Shown: piece after piece, positions 8,587 through 17,179 of the stretch
How the letters are laid out: each line of letters begins with the position of its first letter
Numbering within the stretch: position 1 is the first letter of the stretch
Assembly: GCA_040881665.1 (NCBI GenBank)
Contig: JBBECT010000004.1
Location: 65,620-117,781, forward strand
DNA from: Actinomycetota bacterium
GTDB taxonomy: Bacteria > Actinomycetota > UBA4738 > HRBIN12
DNA length: 52,162 bases
Reading direction: 5' to 3'
Program-made: the position numbers and the translations under genes
Notes under the pieces: model-generated
Databases searched by the model: none
Seen by the model: only the letters and a program-made list of their open reading frames with translations
What the model was told of the DNA's origin: nothing

Positions 8587-9072
8587 TCAAGGCGACGCGT
8601 CTGCGTGCCACACCGTGTGTCTCGGCTCCGGATCCCCATGACCTCGCGTCTGTGTGAGCAGACACCTACGGATGTCGAACGCGAACAGCATCTGAGGTTC
8701 GAGGTCCACGGGAGAAAGCTCGAGATCGGGGCGCTCCCGAACGTAGGTCGCAACGACCCCCTCCCGCACGGTCTGATCGTCGACGGCCAGAGCCTCGCCG
8801 GAGACGTAGAAGGCGTCCTCGTCCTTCTCCGCAGGGAAGGAATGCATCGAGAACAGCCGATTGCGAAGCAGGTCTGAACGCTTCGGCGAGGGGACGATCA
8901 GCGCGAAGAGCCCCTCATCGTGGATCACGGGACACATCGGATGGACGCGCGGGCCGCCATCGGCCCGTACGGTCGCGAGGAACGCCAGCCCGACGCCGTA
9001 TTGGTACAGCAATGCCGCACCCGCATCGGCGAGATCGGGCCGCGCCGCCTTGAACGAGCCCCAATCAACCAT
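8587..9072 (-). CDS. Pyridoxamine 5'-phosphate oxidase-fold (PPOX) family protein
   Basis: 161 residues from ATG 9072. The sequence ADAGAALLYQYGVGLAFLATVRADGGPRVHPM followed by FALIVPSPKRSDLLRN is typical of the split-barrel flavin/F420-binding PPOX superfamily. Such proteins bind FMN or F420 and reduce or oxidise small molecules; the substrate is not deducible. It is the last minus-strand gene after cimA, separated by 58 nt, and has its own candidate promoter, so membership in the amino acid operon is uncertain. No Shine-Dalgarno sequence is visible. Confidence 0.8.
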   Translation of the reverse strand: MVDWGSFKAARPDLADAGAALLYQYGVGLAFLATVRADGGPRVHPMCPVIHDEGLFALIVPSPKRSDLLRNRLFSMHSFPAEKDEDAFYVSGEALAVDDQTVREGVVATYVRERPDLELSPVDLEPQMLFAFDIRRCLLTQTRGHGDPEPRHTVWHADASP

Positions 9073-9080
9073 GCACGGTG

Positions 9081-9109
9081 AGTGTCGGCGGCCGAAATCA
9101 GCAGGTCAA
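9081..9109 (-). promoter_or_regulatory. Candidate promoter for the PPOX-family gene
   Basis: On the minus strand TTGACC (9109-9104), a 17-nt spacer and GACACT (9086-9081) lie just upstream of ATG 9072, leaving 8 nt between the -10 element and the start codon. That spacing fits a leaderless or nearly leaderless transcript. The -10 match is modest. Confidence 0.35.
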
Positions 9110-9130
9110 GGGCTCGAAGGAGGCCGAGCC

Positions 9131-10756
9131 TCAGCCGTCGGCGTGTTCGCGGGGATGGAGCAGACCGAACGTGTAGCCCTCGACCAGGGCCTCCCACGAC
9201 GCCTCGATGATGTTGTCGCTGACCCCGACCGTGGTCCACTCGTGCTCGCCGTTGCTCATGTCGATCAGGACGCGCACGACGGCGCCCGTGCCGATCGTCT
9301 CGTCGAGCACGCGGACGCGGTAGTCCTCCAGCGTCATGTGGTCGAGCTCGGGATAGGCGTTCGCTAGCGCCTTGCGCAGGGCGTTGTCGAGTGCGCCGAC
9401 GGGGCCGGCACCTTCGGCCGTCTCGATGTGCCGCTCCCCGTCGACGACGGCCTTCACCGTCGCCTCCGCGATCGCTCCAGCGTTGCCGCGCTCTTCGACC
9501 TCGGCCTTGTAGCTCTCGATCTCGAAGTAGGCCTGTGTCCATCCCTCGGCCGTGCGCATCAGCAGCTCCAGCGACGCATCGGCGAGATCGAAGGTGTAGC
9601 CCCTCGACTCCAGCTCCTTGAGACGGCCTACGAGCGTGCGCACCGCGTCGTCGTGCAGCTCGACCCCGTACTCGCCCGCCTTCATCTTGAGCGTGGAGCC
9701 ACCACCGAGGTCGCTGGCCACGACGCCGCGATGGTTGCCGACGAGCTCGGGACGGACATGCTCGTAGGCCTCGGCGAAGCGAGCGATCCCGCTGGTGTGC
9801 AAGCCGGCCTTGTGGGTGAACGCGTACCGCCCGACGTAGGGCGCGTGCGACTGCGGCATCACGTTCGCGACCTCGGCGACGTAGTGCGAGAGCTCGGTGA
9901 GGCGCTCGACCGCGCCGTCCGGAAGACACTCGGCACCCAGCTTGAGGACGAGGTTCGCGCTGATCGGCACGATATCGGCGTTGCCGACACGCTCGCCGTA
10001 TCCGTTGACGGTGCCCTGCACCTGGAACACGCCGTGTTCGACCGCGACCAGGGAGTTGGCGACCGCGCAGCCCGCGTCGTCGTGGACGTGGATCCCCAGC
10101 TCGACGGACGCCTGCTGCTTCACCTCGCCGACGATCCGCGCGATCTCGTGGGGAAGCATCCCGCCGTTCGTGTCGCACAGCACCAGGCGTTCGGCGCCTG
10201 CCTCCTCGGCCGCGGCGAGCACCGCCAGCGCGAAGTCGCGATCGCCGCGGTAGCCGTCGAAGAAGTGCTCCGCGTCGAAGAACACCCGCCGCCCCTGCCC
10301 GGCGAGGAAGGCGATCGAGTCCCCGACCATCCGGACGCCCTCGTCGAGGTCTGTCCGCAGCGCCTCGGTGACGTGCACGTCCCAGGACTTCCCGACCAGG
10401 CACACCACCTCGGTGCCGGTGTCGAGCAACTGGCGCAGTACGGCCGAGTCCTCGGCGCGCTCCCCGGCCTTGCGGGTCATGCCGAAGGAGGTCAGCGTCG
10501 CGTGCTTCAGCGGCTCCTTCGTGGCGACCTTGAAGAACTCGGTGTCGCGCGGGTTCGCGCCGGGCCAGCCGCCCTCGATGTAGGGGAACCCCACCTCGTC
10601 GAGCTTGTGGAGGATCCGCAAGCGGTCCTCGATCGTGTACGACAGGTCCGAGCGTTGCGCGCCGTCGCGCAGCGTCGTGTCGTACAGCTCGACCTTCAGC
10701 GTGTCGTCCGTGCGATCCCCAAGCGACTCAACCCCTTCTGTCTGCCTCGTGTTCAT
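9131..10756 (-). CDS. cimA: (R)-citramalate synthase
   Basis: 541 residues. Condenses pyruvate with acetyl-CoA to (R)-citramalate, the first step of the threonine-independent route to 2-oxobutyrate and isoleucine. It belongs to the HMGL-like/LeuA superfamily: YDTTLRDGAQRSDLSYT near residue 25, IEGGWPGANPRD about 60-71, HVHDDAGCAVANSL and VNGYGERVGNADI in the TIM barrel, then a LeuA-type regulatory dimerisation domain at the C-terminus. The motif DGAQ..D and WPG distinguish CimA from LeuA, which has DGEQAPG. ATG 10756 overlaps the leuB stop by 4 nt, so translation is coupled. With leuA, leuB and ilvBNC in one operon, the isoleucine, valine and leucine routes are regulated together. Confidence 0.93.
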   Translation of the reverse strand: MNTRQTEGVESLGDRTDDTLKVELYDTTLRDGAQRSDLSYTIEDRLRILHKLDEVGFPYIEGGWPGANPRDTEFFKVATKEPLKHATLTSFGMTRKAGERAEDSAVLRQLLDTGTEVVCLVGKSWDVHVTEALRTDLDEGVRMVGDSIAFLAGQGRRVFFDAEHFFDGYRGDRDFALAVLAAAEEAGAERLVLCDTNGGMLPHEIARIVGEVKQQASVELGIHVHDDAGCAVANSLVAVEHGVFQVQGTVNGYGERVGNADIVPISANLVLKLGAECLPDGAVERLTELSHYVAEVANVMPQSHAPYVGRYAFTHKAGLHTSGIARFAEAYEHVRPELVGNHRGVVASDLGGGSTLKMKAGEYGVELHDDAVRTLVGRLKELESRGYTFDLADASLELLMRTAEGWTQAYFEIESYKAEVEERGNAGAIAEATVKAVVDGERHIETAEGAGPVGALDNALRKALANAYPELDHMTLEDYRVRVLDETIGTGAVVRVLIDMSNGEHEWTTVGVSDNIIEASWEALVEGYTFGLLHPREHADG

Positions 10757-11811
10757 CCGGAAGCCCCGTCGACGACGAGGTCACCGACCTCGCTCGTCGA
10801 GTAGCCCATCTCACCCGCCCGCATCGACTTCATCTTGCCGGTCGCATGCCGGATGCCCCGGTCGACCTTCGCGGCGGCCTCGGTCTCACCGAGCTGGCCG
10901 AGGAGCATCTGCACCGCGCAGATCGCGGCCAGCGGGTTGATCGTTCCCTTCCCGATGTGATCGGGAGCGGTACCACCGATCGGCTCGAACATCGACACGC
11001 CGACCGGATTGATGTTCCCTCCCGCGGCGATCCCCATCCCGCCTTGGATCATCGCTCCGAGGTCGGTGATGATGTCGCCGAACATGTTGTCGGTGACGAT
11101 CACGTCGAAGCGCGCGGGCCAGTCGAGGAAGTAGATGCATGCGGCGTCGACGTGTACGTAGTCGGTCTCGACCTCGGGGAACTCTGACGCGAGCTCGTCG
11201 ACGACGCGTTGGTAGAGATCACCGGCGAAGGTCAGCACGTTCGTCTTGTGCACGAGGGTCAGCTTGCGTCGTCGATCGGGACGCATCGCGAGCTCGAACG
11301 CGTAGCGCACGATCCGTTCGACGCCGTGGCGCGTGTTGATGCTCTCCTGCACCGCGACCTCTTGCGGTGTTCCCTTCCGGTGGAAGCCGCCGGCACCCGA
11401 GTACAGGCCCTCGGAGTTCTCGCGCACCACGACCATGTCGACGTCGTCCTCCGTGTGGGACGGCACGAGTGTCTCGACCCCGGGGTAGCGCACGATCGGG
11501 CGCAGGTTCACGTACTGATCGAGCTCGAACCGCAGGCGCAGCAGCAGATCGCGTTCGAGGATGCCCGGCTTGACGTCGGTGTGCCCGACCGCGCCGAGGA
11601 ACACGGCGTCCTTGTCCCGGATCCGGTCGAGATCGGCGTCGGGAAGCACCTCGCCGGTTCGCAGGAATCGTTCGCCGCCGAGATCGAACTCCTCCAGGCC
11701 GACCTCGAACCCGTCGCGAACCGCCTCGAGGACCTTGAGGCCCTCGCGGACGACCTCGGGGCCGGTGCCGTCACCGGGGAGCACGCCCATCCGGTAGGTG
11801 CGGTCACTCAC
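10753..11811 (-). CDS. leuB: 3-isopropylmalate dehydrogenase
   Basis: 352 residues from GTG 11811, which overlaps the leuA stop as GTGA; the open frame upstream of 11811 is only a shadow of leuA. Catalyses oxidative decarboxylation of 3-isopropylmalate in leucine synthesis, and by analogy 3-methylmalate in the citramalate route. Motifs are [13 protein letters not shown] at the N-terminus, [32 protein letters not shown], the Lys of [20 protein letters not shown] and [19 protein letters not shown]. The length and the FELD..VNLRP block match the actinobacterial LeuB type. Tartrate or isocitrate dehydrogenases are related, but the operon context settles LeuB. Confidence 0.93.
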   Translation of the reverse strand: MSDRTYRMGVLPGDGTGPEVVREGLKVLEAVRDGFEVGLEEFDLGGERFLRTGEVLPDADLDRIRDKDAVFLGAVGHTDVKPGILERDLLLRLRFELDQYVNLRPIVRYPGVETLVPSHTEDDVDMVVVRENSEGLYSGAGGFHRKGTPQEVAVQESINTRHGVERIVRYAFELAMRPDRRRKLTLVHKTNVLTFAGDLYQRVVDELASEFPEVETDYVHVDAACIYFLDWPARFDVIVTDNMFGDIITDLGAMIQGGMGIAAGGNINPVGVSMFEPIGGTAPDHIGKGTINPLAAICAVQMLLGQLGETEAAAKVDRGIRHATGKMKSMRAGEMGYSTSEVGDLVVDGASG

Positions 11812-13439
11812 GGCGTCACCTCGCTGCTCGGGTCGACCTGCGGAGTCGACTGCACCCGGAGGGCTCGGTTGATCGCGGCGAGGAACGCGCGCGCCGAGGC
11901 CTCGACGACATCGGTCGCCACCCCCCGGCCCGACACCCGCCGTCCGTCGACGTCGATCTGCACGACGACATCGCCGAGGGCGTCGGTTCCTCCGGTCACG
12001 CTCGAGACGTTGAAGCTCACGAGTCGGCCCTCGACGCCGGCGGCCCGTTGGATCGCGCCCATCGCGGCGTCGATCAAGCCGTCGCCCATCGCGGACTCCT
12101 CGATCACCTCCTCGCCCTTGCGCAGGTGCACGGTGGCGCGCGGTTCCAGATGCGTGCCGCCGCCGACCTGCAACGACTCGAGCACCAACAGATCGCTGTC
12201 GGCCGCCCCGAGCTCCTCGGCGACGATCGCCGCCAGGTCCTGATCGGTGATCTGCACCTTGCGGTCGGCGAGGTCTTTGAACCGCGAGAACGCGCGGTCG
12301 AGGTGTTCCCCGTCGACGTCGATCCCCATCTTGTCCAAGGCGTCGGCGAACGCGTGACGCCCGGAGTGCTTGCCCAGGACGATCTGGTTGCCCTCGAGGC
12401 CGATCTCGACGGGATCCATGATCTCGTAGGTCGCCCGGTTCGAGAGCACGCCGTGCTGATGGATCCCGCTCTCGTGGGCGAACGCGCTGGCGCCGACCAC
12501 GGCCTTGTTCGCCTGCACCGAGTAGCCCGTGGTCATCGCGACGAGCCGCGACGTACGGACGATCTGGTTCAGGTTCAGCTGGTGGGTGACGCCGAGCGCA
12601 GCACCGCGGGTGCGAACGATCATCGCGATCTCCTCGCCGGCACAGTTCCCGGCGCGCTCGCCGATCCCGTTCACCGCGACCTCGATCTGCCGGGCCCCGT
12701 TGACCATGCCCGCCAGCGAGTTCGCCACCGCCAGGCCGAGATCGTTGTGGCAGTGCGTCGAGATCGTGACGCGCTCGGGAGCGTGCTCGCGGACGATCCG
12801 CACGAGCTCGCCGAACTCGTGCGGCATCGCGTACCCGACGGTGTCGGGCACGTTCAGGGTGGTCGCCCCCGCGTCGACCGCGACCCGGAAACACTCGAGC
12901 AGGAAGTCGAGGTCCGTGCGGGTTGCGTCCTGCGCGCTGAACTCGACGTCGTCGGTGTAGCCGACGGCGCGCTTGACCCCCTCGCGGATCGCCTCGAGCG
13001 CCTGGTCGTGCGACATCTTCAGCATCGCATCCAGCTGGATGTCGCTCGTCGAGATGAACGTGTGGATGCGCCAGCGATCGGCGCCCTTCAGCGCCTCGGC
13101 CGCGCGATCGATGTCGCCGGGCGTCACGCGAGCGAGCGCAGCGATCACGGGACCCTTCACGGTCTGCGCGATCTCTCGGACGGCGTCGAACTCGCCTTCG
13201 GAGCTGACCGGGAAACCCGCCTCGACGATGTCGACGTTCAGCCGCGCGAGCTGTTCGGCGATCTCGACCTTCTCGGCCTTCGTGAGCGCGATGCCGGGTG
13301 CCTGCTCCCCGTCGCGCAGGGTCGTGTCGAAGATACGGACGTGGTCGCCGCCGGCGGCGACACCTCCCGCGCCGACGCCGAACTCCGTCCCCTCGGGTAC
13401 GTCTCCTACGTTTCCTACGTTTCCGTCATCGTTCGTCAC
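11808..13439 (-). CDS. leuA: 2-isopropylmalate synthase
   Basis: 543 residues from GTG 13439, with AAGGTGG upstream; it overlaps the end of ilvC by 14 nt. Condenses 2-oxoisovalerate with acetyl-CoA, the committed leucine step. The barrel motifs are [18 protein letters not shown] (about 36-53), [30 protein letters not shown] and [15 protein letters not shown]. The C-terminal third, about 400-543, is the LeuA allosteric dimer domain normally responsible for leucine feedback. The N-terminus has an extra low-complexity stretch (GNVGNVGD) made by a 9-bp repeat and lying before the conserved domain. Confidence 0.94.
   Translation of the reverse strand: MTNDDGNVGNVGDVPEGTEFGVGAGGVAAGGDHVRIFDTTLRDGEQAPGIALTKAEKVEIAEQLARLNVDIVEAGFPVSSEGEFDAVREIAQTVKGPVIAALARVTPGDIDRAAEALKGADRWRIHTFISTSDIQLDAMLKMSHDQALEAIREGVKRAVGYTDDVEFSAQDATRTDLDFLLECFRVAVDAGATTLNVPDTVGYAMPHEFGELVRIVREHAPERVTISTHCHNDLGLAVANSLAGMVNGARQIEVAVNGIGERAGNCAGEEIAMIVRTRGAALGVTHQLNLNQIVRTSRLVAMTTGYSVQANKAVVGASAFAHESGIHQHGVLSNRATYEIMDPVEIGLEGNQIVLGKHSGRHAFADALDKMGIDVDGEHLDRAFSRFKDLADRKVQITDQDLAAIVAEELGAADSDLLVLESLQVGGGTHLEPRATVHLRKGEEVIEESAMGDGLIDAAMGAIQRAAGVEGRLVSFNVSSVTGGTDALGDVVVQIDVDGRRVSGRGVATDVVEASARAFLAAINRALRVQSTPQVDPSSEVTP
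13398..13424 (-). repeat. Three tandem 9-bp units in the leuA 5' coding region
   Basis: On the minus strand GGAAACGTA, GGAAACGTA and GGAGACGTA follow each other, encoding GNV-GNV-GDV near residues 6-14 of LeuA. The unit keeps the frame, so copy-number slippage would change only the length of the non-conserved N-terminal extension. Confidence 0.85.
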
Positions 13440-14448
13440 CGGGAACCACCTTCTTGTCGGACTCCAACCAGGGCATCATCTGCCGCAGCTCGCGTCCCAC
13501 CTGCTCCAACTGGGAGGAGCGAGCTGCGCTCCTAAGTCGGAGGAACTCCTCGAAGCCGGCGTCCGCCTCGCCGATCCAACGCTTCGCGAAGGTGCCGTCC
13601 TGGATCTCGGTCAGCACCTGCTGCATCTGGGCGCGCGTGTGGTCGTCCACGATCCGCGGGCCGCTCTGGTAGTCGCCCCACTCGGCCGTGTCGCTGACCG
13701 AGTAGCGCATCCACGACAGACCACCTTCGTAGATCAGATCGATGATCAACTTCAGCTCGTGCAGGCACTCGAAGTAGGCGATCTCGGGCTGGTAGCCCGC
13801 TCCGACGAGGGTGTCGAACCCGCTCTTGATCAGCTCGGAGATCCCGCCGCACAGGACGGTCTGCTCGCCGAACAGGTCGGTCTCGGTCTCCTCTTTGAAC
13901 GAGGTCTCGATGATCCCCGGACGCGCGCAGCCGATCGCCGCTCCGTAGGCGAGCGCGCGGGCCTTCGCCTTGCCGGTGGCGTCCTGGTGGACGGCCACGA
14001 GTCCGGGCGTGCCGTTGCCTTCTTCGTAGGTCCGGCGCACCAGGTGCCCGGGGCCCTTCGGGGCGATCATCGTCACGTCGACGCCCGTCGGTGGCTGCAC
14101 CGTTCCGAAATGGATCGAGAAACCGTGCGCGAACATCAGCATGTCGCCGTCGGACAGGTTGGGCTGGATGTCGGAGGTGTACACGGCTCCGTGGGAGGTG
14201 TCCGGCAACAGGCACATCACGACCTCGGCCTCGCGCACGGCCTCGGCCGTGTCCACGACGCGAAGTCCGGCGGCCTCGGCCTCGGCACGCGAACGAGATC
14301 CCGGACGCAGACCGACGCGCACGTCGAGGCCCGAGTCCTGCATGTTCAACGCGTGCGCGTGCCCCTGGCTGCCGTATCCGAGCACGGCGATCTTCTGGTC
14401 CGAGAGGACGGCGGGGTCGGTGTCCTTCTCGTGATAGATCGTCGCCAT
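13426..14448 (-). CDS. ilvC: Ketol-acid reductoisomerase, class I, NADP-type
   Basis: 340 residues from ATG 14448, with GGAGAGGGAG upstream. Isomerises and reduces acetolactate or acetohydroxybutyrate in valine and isoleucine synthesis. The Rossmann motif is [12 protein letters not shown] (about 25-36). The cofactor loop [12 protein letters not shown] has serines and arginines suited to the 2'-phosphate of NADPH. The knotted C-terminal domain contains [18 protein letters not shown] and the metal-binding acids, and [12 protein letters not shown] is intact. The length is that of the short bacterial class I enzyme. It lies between ilvN (62 nt gap) and leuA (14 nt overlap). Confidence 0.95.
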   Translation of the reverse strand: MATIYHEKDTDPAVLSDQKIAVLGYGSQGHAHALNMQDSGLDVRVGLRPGSRSRAEAEAAGLRVVDTAEAVREAEVVMCLLPDTSHGAVYTSDIQPNLSDGDMLMFAHGFSIHFGTVQPPTGVDVTMIAPKGPGHLVRRTYEEGNGTPGLVAVHQDATGKAKARALAYGAAIGCARPGIIETSFKEETETDLFGEQTVLCGGISELIKSGFDTLVGAGYQPEIAYFECLHELKLIIDLIYEGGLSWMRYSVSDTAEWGDYQSGPRIVDDHTRAQMQQVLTEIQDGTFAKRWIGEADAGFEEFLRLRSAARSSQLEQVGRELRQMMPWLESDKKVVPGDER

Positions 14449-14510
14449 GGTCTCGTTCTCCCTCTCCGGGGCCCTCTATCGAGCCCCGGCTCGTGATGGT
14501 CTGTGTGCGG

Positions 14511-15074
14511 TCAGACTCCTCCACCGGTCCAATCCGGTGAGGAGCGGTCCTCGCCTGAGACGCGCGCCGCGCGGAGCACCCGTTCCCGGATGCCGCGGTC
14601 ACCGCGGGTGAGCGCGATCCGTCCGGTACGCGACAGCTCGACGATCCCGAAGTCCGACAGCAGCTCGAGCAGCGCCTCGACCTTGTCGGGCGCGCCCGTC
14701 GCCTCGATCGTCAGCGTGCGTCGCGAGACGTCGATGATCTTCACGCGGAACACGTCGGCGATCTCCATGATGCGGGCCCGGGCGTCACCCTCGGCGCGCA
14801 CCTTGACCAGGACGAGCTCGCGCTCGACCGAGTCGCGATCGGTGTGTTCGAGGATCTTGATGATGTTGATCAGCTTGTTCAGCTGTTTGGTGACCTGTTC
14901 GAGCGACTTCGACGCCACGTCGACGACGATCGTCATCCGGGACAGCCCACCCTCCTCGGTCGGGCCGACGGCGAGCGATTCGATGTTGTAGCCGCGGGCC
15001 GCGAACAGCCCCGCCACCCGGGTGAGCACACCCGGTTTGTCTTCCACCAGGACGGACAGCGTGTGTCTGCTCAT
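14511..15074 (-). CDS. ilvN: Acetolactate synthase small (regulatory) subunit
   Basis: 187 residues; ATG 15074 overlaps the ilvB stop by 4 nt. The N-terminal ACT domain ([30 protein letters not shown], residues 5-34) binds valine, and the second half is the ALS_ss C-terminal domain (about 83-158). It activates the catalytic subunit and confers feedback inhibition. The Asn in RGYNIESL, important for valine binding in homologues, is present. The last 20 residues are a variable tail. Confidence 0.94.
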   Translation of the reverse strand: MSRHTLSVLVEDKPGVLTRVAGLFAARGYNIESLAVGPTEEGGLSRMTIVVDVASKSLEQVTKQLNKLINIIKILEHTDRDSVERELVLVKVRAEGDARARIMEIADVFRVKIIDVSRRTLTIEATGAPDKVEALLELLSDFGIVELSRTGRIALTRGDRGIRERVLRAARVSGEDRSSPDWTGGGV

Positions 15075-16819
15075 GCGATCGGTGCCTCCGCGGGATCCTC
15101 GACGGGCTGGAGCTGCTCGGGGCCGGTGATGATCTCGTCGTTCGACGCTCCTGCCGGGATCATCGGGAAGCAGTTCTCCGACTCGTCCACGCGGAAGTCG
15201 ATCACGACGGCTCGGTCGTCCACGGCCAGCGCCTTGTCGATCACGGTCTCGACCTCTTCAGGCCGCTCGGCCCGAAGACCCACGGCCCCGTACGCCTCGG
15301 CGAGCTTGACGTAGTCGGGCACGTCGTAGCCGAGGTGCACCTGCGAGTAGCGCTCGTCGTAGAACAGCTCTTGCCACTGCCGCACCATGCCCAGCGACGC
15401 GTTGTTGATGATCGCCGTGATGAACGGGATCTTCTCGGTCTGGGCGGTGGCGAGCTCCTGGCAGGTCATCTGGAAGCAGCCGTCGCCGTCGATCGCGACG
15501 ACGCGCTTGTCGGGGACGCCGGCGGCCGCACCCAGCGCGGCGGGCACCGCGAATCCCATCGTTCCGAGCCCCCCGGAGTTGATCCAGGTGCGCGGATGGT
15601 CGAACTTCCAGAACTGCGAGGCCCACATCTGGTGCTGCCCCACCCCGGCCACGACCACCGTTTCGCTGCCGGCGGCCTCGTACAGCCGCTCGATCGCGAA
15701 CTGCGGCTTGATCGGACCGTCGGGCTGCTGGTCGTAGCGCAGGGGCTCGTCCCGCTGCCAGCCGCGCAGCGTGTCGAACCAGGCCGAACGATCGGCGAGC
15801 TCGCCGCCCTCGGCGAGCTTGGCCTCGAGCTCGTGCGCCATGCGCCCGGTCACGTCCTTCGCGTCGCCCACGATCGGCACGTCGGCGTTGCGGACCTTGC
15901 CGATCTCGGCGGGATCGATGTCGGCGTGCACGATCTTCGCGTGCGGCGCGAACCCCGCCACCTTGCCGGTTACGCGGTCGTCGAAACGAGCACCCAGCGC
16001 CACGAGCAGATCGGCCTGCTGCAACGCCATCACGGCCGTGTAGTTACCGTGCATGCCGGGCATCGCCAAGCACAGCTCGTGGCTGTCCGGGAACGCTCCG
16101 CGCGCCATCAGCGTGGTGACGACGGGCGCGTTGGCGGCCGTTGCGAGCTGCATCAGCTCCTTCGTGGCGCCGGCCTTGATCACGCCGCCGCCCACGTACA
16201 GCACCGGCTTGCGCGCCTTCATCAGGAGCTTCACGGCCTCGCGGATCTGCCGCGCGTTGCCCTTGGTCGTGGGCCGGTAGCCGGGCAGATCGACGTGCTC
16301 GGGCCACTTCCACGTCGTCTCGCTGACCTGGACGTCCTTCGGCAGGTCGATCAGCACCGGCCCGGGGCGCCCCGTACGAGCGATGTGGAACGCCTCACGT
16401 ACCACCTCGGCGACCTCGCCGGGGTGGGTGACCAGGAAGTTGTGCTTGGTGACCGGCATCGTGAGTCCGGTCATGTCCGCTTCTTGGAACGCGTCGTTGC
16501 CGACGACGGGCGTCGGCACCTGCCCGGTGATCGCCACGATCGGGACGGAATCCATCTTCGCGTCGGCCAGCGCCGTCACCAGGTTGCAGCCGCCCGGTCC
16601 GGAGGTCGCGATGCAGACCCCGACCTTCCCGGTGGCCCACGCGTAGCCCTCGGCGGCATGACCCGCGCCCTGCTCGTGGCGGCACAGCACGTGACGGACG
16701 CTCGACTCGATCAACGGGTCGTAGGCGGGCAGGATCGCACCGCCGGGGATACCGAACACGGTGTCGACGCCCTCCAGCTCGAGGGCCTTGAACATCGCCT
16801 GCGCTCCGGTCAGCTTCAT
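15071..16819 (-). CDS. ilvB: Acetolactate synthase large (catalytic) subunit
   Basis: 582 residues from ATG 16819, 9 nt after a strong GGAGGAGG; a TTG three codons upstream is too close to that signal. A ThDP- and FAD-dependent enzyme that makes 2-acetolactate and 2-aceto-2-hydroxybutyrate, the shared step of valine, leucine and isoleucine synthesis. Motifs are [26 protein letters not shown] with the ThDP-activating Glu49, TSGPGG, FDDRVTG, and the ThDP/Mg block [16 protein letters not shown]...NN followed by [10 protein letters not shown]. It is the first structural gene after the attenuator at 16973-17090. Confidence 0.95.
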   Translation of the reverse strand: MKLTGAQAMFKALELEGVDTVFGIPGGAILPAYDPLIESSVRHVLCRHEQGAGHAAEGYAWATGKVGVCIATSGPGGCNLVTALADAKMDSVPIVAITGQVPTPVVGNDAFQEADMTGLTMPVTKHNFLVTHPGEVAEVVREAFHIARTGRPGPVLIDLPKDVQVSETTWKWPEHVDLPGYRPTTKGNARQIREAVKLLMKARKPVLYVGGGVIKAGATKELMQLATAANAPVVTTLMARGAFPDSHELCLAMPGMHGNYTAVMALQQADLLVALGARFDDRVTGKVAGFAPHAKIVHADIDPAEIGKVRNADVPIVGDAKDVTGRMAHELEAKLAEGGELADRSAWFDTLRGWQRDEPLRYDQQPDGPIKPQFAIERLYEAAGSETVVVAGVGQHQMWASQFWKFDHPRTWINSGGLGTMGFAVPAALGAAAGVPDKRVVAIDGDGCFQMTCQELATAQTEKIPFITAIINNASLGMVRQWQELFYDERYSQVHLGYDVPDYVKLAEAYGAVGLRAERPEEVETVIDKALAVDDRAVVIDFRVDESENCFPMIPAGASNDEIITGPEQLQPVEDPAEAPIA

Positions 16820-16972
16820 CTCTCGCAACCTCCTCCACCTGCGATCCCCGTCGTCCGGCGGCGACGGTGTGTCGCTCGCCGGTCGGTTGCGGCGATCCCC
16901 CGACCGTTCGGGTTCCGCCGCTTCCGTCGATCCGCTCCCGGTCCGGTGGTGTGGTGTCGGACCCGGGAAGAG

Positions 16973-16997
16973 AAAACCCCCGCCGGTCGGCAGGGGC
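16973..16997 (-). terminator. Intrinsic terminator inside the ilvB leader (attenuator)
   Basis: On the minus strand CCCCTGCC, a GACC loop and GGCGGGGG form a GC-rich stem that is followed directly by TTTTCTCTT. It lies about 40 nt after the leader-peptide stop and about 150 nt before the ilvB start, so it would stop transcription before the structural genes. Position and form are those of an attenuation terminator. Confidence 0.8.
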
Positions 16998-17001
16998 GTC
17001 T

Positions 17002-17040
17002 GGCGCGGTCCTCCGGGCCTTCACATGGCCCGGCCGCGCC
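17002..17040 (-). promoter_or_regulatory. Long leader hairpin directly after the leader-peptide stop
   Basis: On the minus strand the arms GGCGCGG and CCGGGCC pair with GGCCCGG and CCGCGCC around a 7-nt loop, with four unpaired bases on one side. The stem begins at the last base of the leader TAG codon, so a ribosome at the stop would mask it while a ribosome stalled on the Leu/Val/Ile codons would leave it free. I could not identify by hand the pairing that would compete with the terminator stem. Confidence 0.7.
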
Positions 17041-17090
17041 TAGCGGATAAGTACGAGGGTCTGCTTGCTGCAGGGACTCGTGGTCGACAT
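17040..17090 (-). CDS. ilvB leader peptide, 16 residues
   Basis: ATG 17090 to TAG at 17042-17040 encodes MSTTSPCSKQTLVLIR. Codons 12-15 are CTC GTA CTT ATC: Leu, Val, Leu, Ile, all three branched-chain amino acids in a row, just before the stop. GTA and CTT are poorly used codons in the surrounding GC-rich genes, which would sharpen stalling. The ATG lies 9 nt after the -10 element TACACT, so the transcript is probably leaderless or nearly so. The peptide precedes a hairpin and an intrinsic terminator upstream of ilvB, the arrangement of branched-chain attenuation leaders known in Corynebacterium and Streptomyces. The peptide itself need have no function beyond its translation. Confidence 0.85.
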   Translation of the reverse strand: MSTTSPCSKQTLVLIR

Positions 17091-17099
17091 AGCCCACCG

Positions 17100-17127
17100 A
17101 GTGTACCGGCGTGACCTGCGGTGTCAA
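17100..17127 (-). promoter_or_regulatory. Promoter of the ilvBNC-leuAB-cimA operon
   Basis: Minus strand: consensus -35 TTGACA (17127-17122), 16-nt spacer, -10 TACACT (17105-17100). The predicted start of transcription falls at or just before the leader-peptide ATG at 17090. It is the best sigma-70-like promoter seen in the window. Confidence 0.75.
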
Positions 17128-17142
17128 CCCGAACCCGCAGGT
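17114..17142. promoter_or_regulatory. Inverted repeat overlapping the operon -35 element
   Basis: ACCTGCGG (17114-17121) and CCGCAGGT (17135-17142) are perfect inverted arms of 8 bp separated by 13 bp, and the -35 hexamer TTGACA lies directly inside the left arm. This is a candidate operator for a dimeric regulator between the divergent ilvB leader and the gene at 17180. Confidence 0.45.
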
Positions 17143-17162
17143 CGTACGGGCCGCTCGCGTCC

Positions 17163-17174
17163 CCGGTACACTCG
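17163..17174 (+). promoter_or_regulatory. -10 region for the divergent gene, mirror copy of the ilv -10 region
   Basis: CCGGTACACTCG occurs here on the plus strand and again on the minus strand at 17109-17098. In both cases TACACT lies 7-9 nt before an ATG. No good -35 hexamer is seen for the plus-strand copy. Confidence 0.45.
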
Positions 17175-17179
17175 CCGCC

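Noticed and set aside
9428-10804. Plus-strand open frame across cimA
   Set aside because: His/Val/Leu/Arg-rich product antisense to a firmly identified cimA.
11812-12894. Long frame upstream of leuB on the minus strand
   Set aside because: It is antisense-frame shadow of leuA with an Arg/Asp-rich sequence; LeuB homology begins at GTG 11811.
16820-17100. T-box riboswitch in the ilvB leader
   Set aside because: No T-box sequence or specifier loop was seen; the leader peptide and terminator explain the region.
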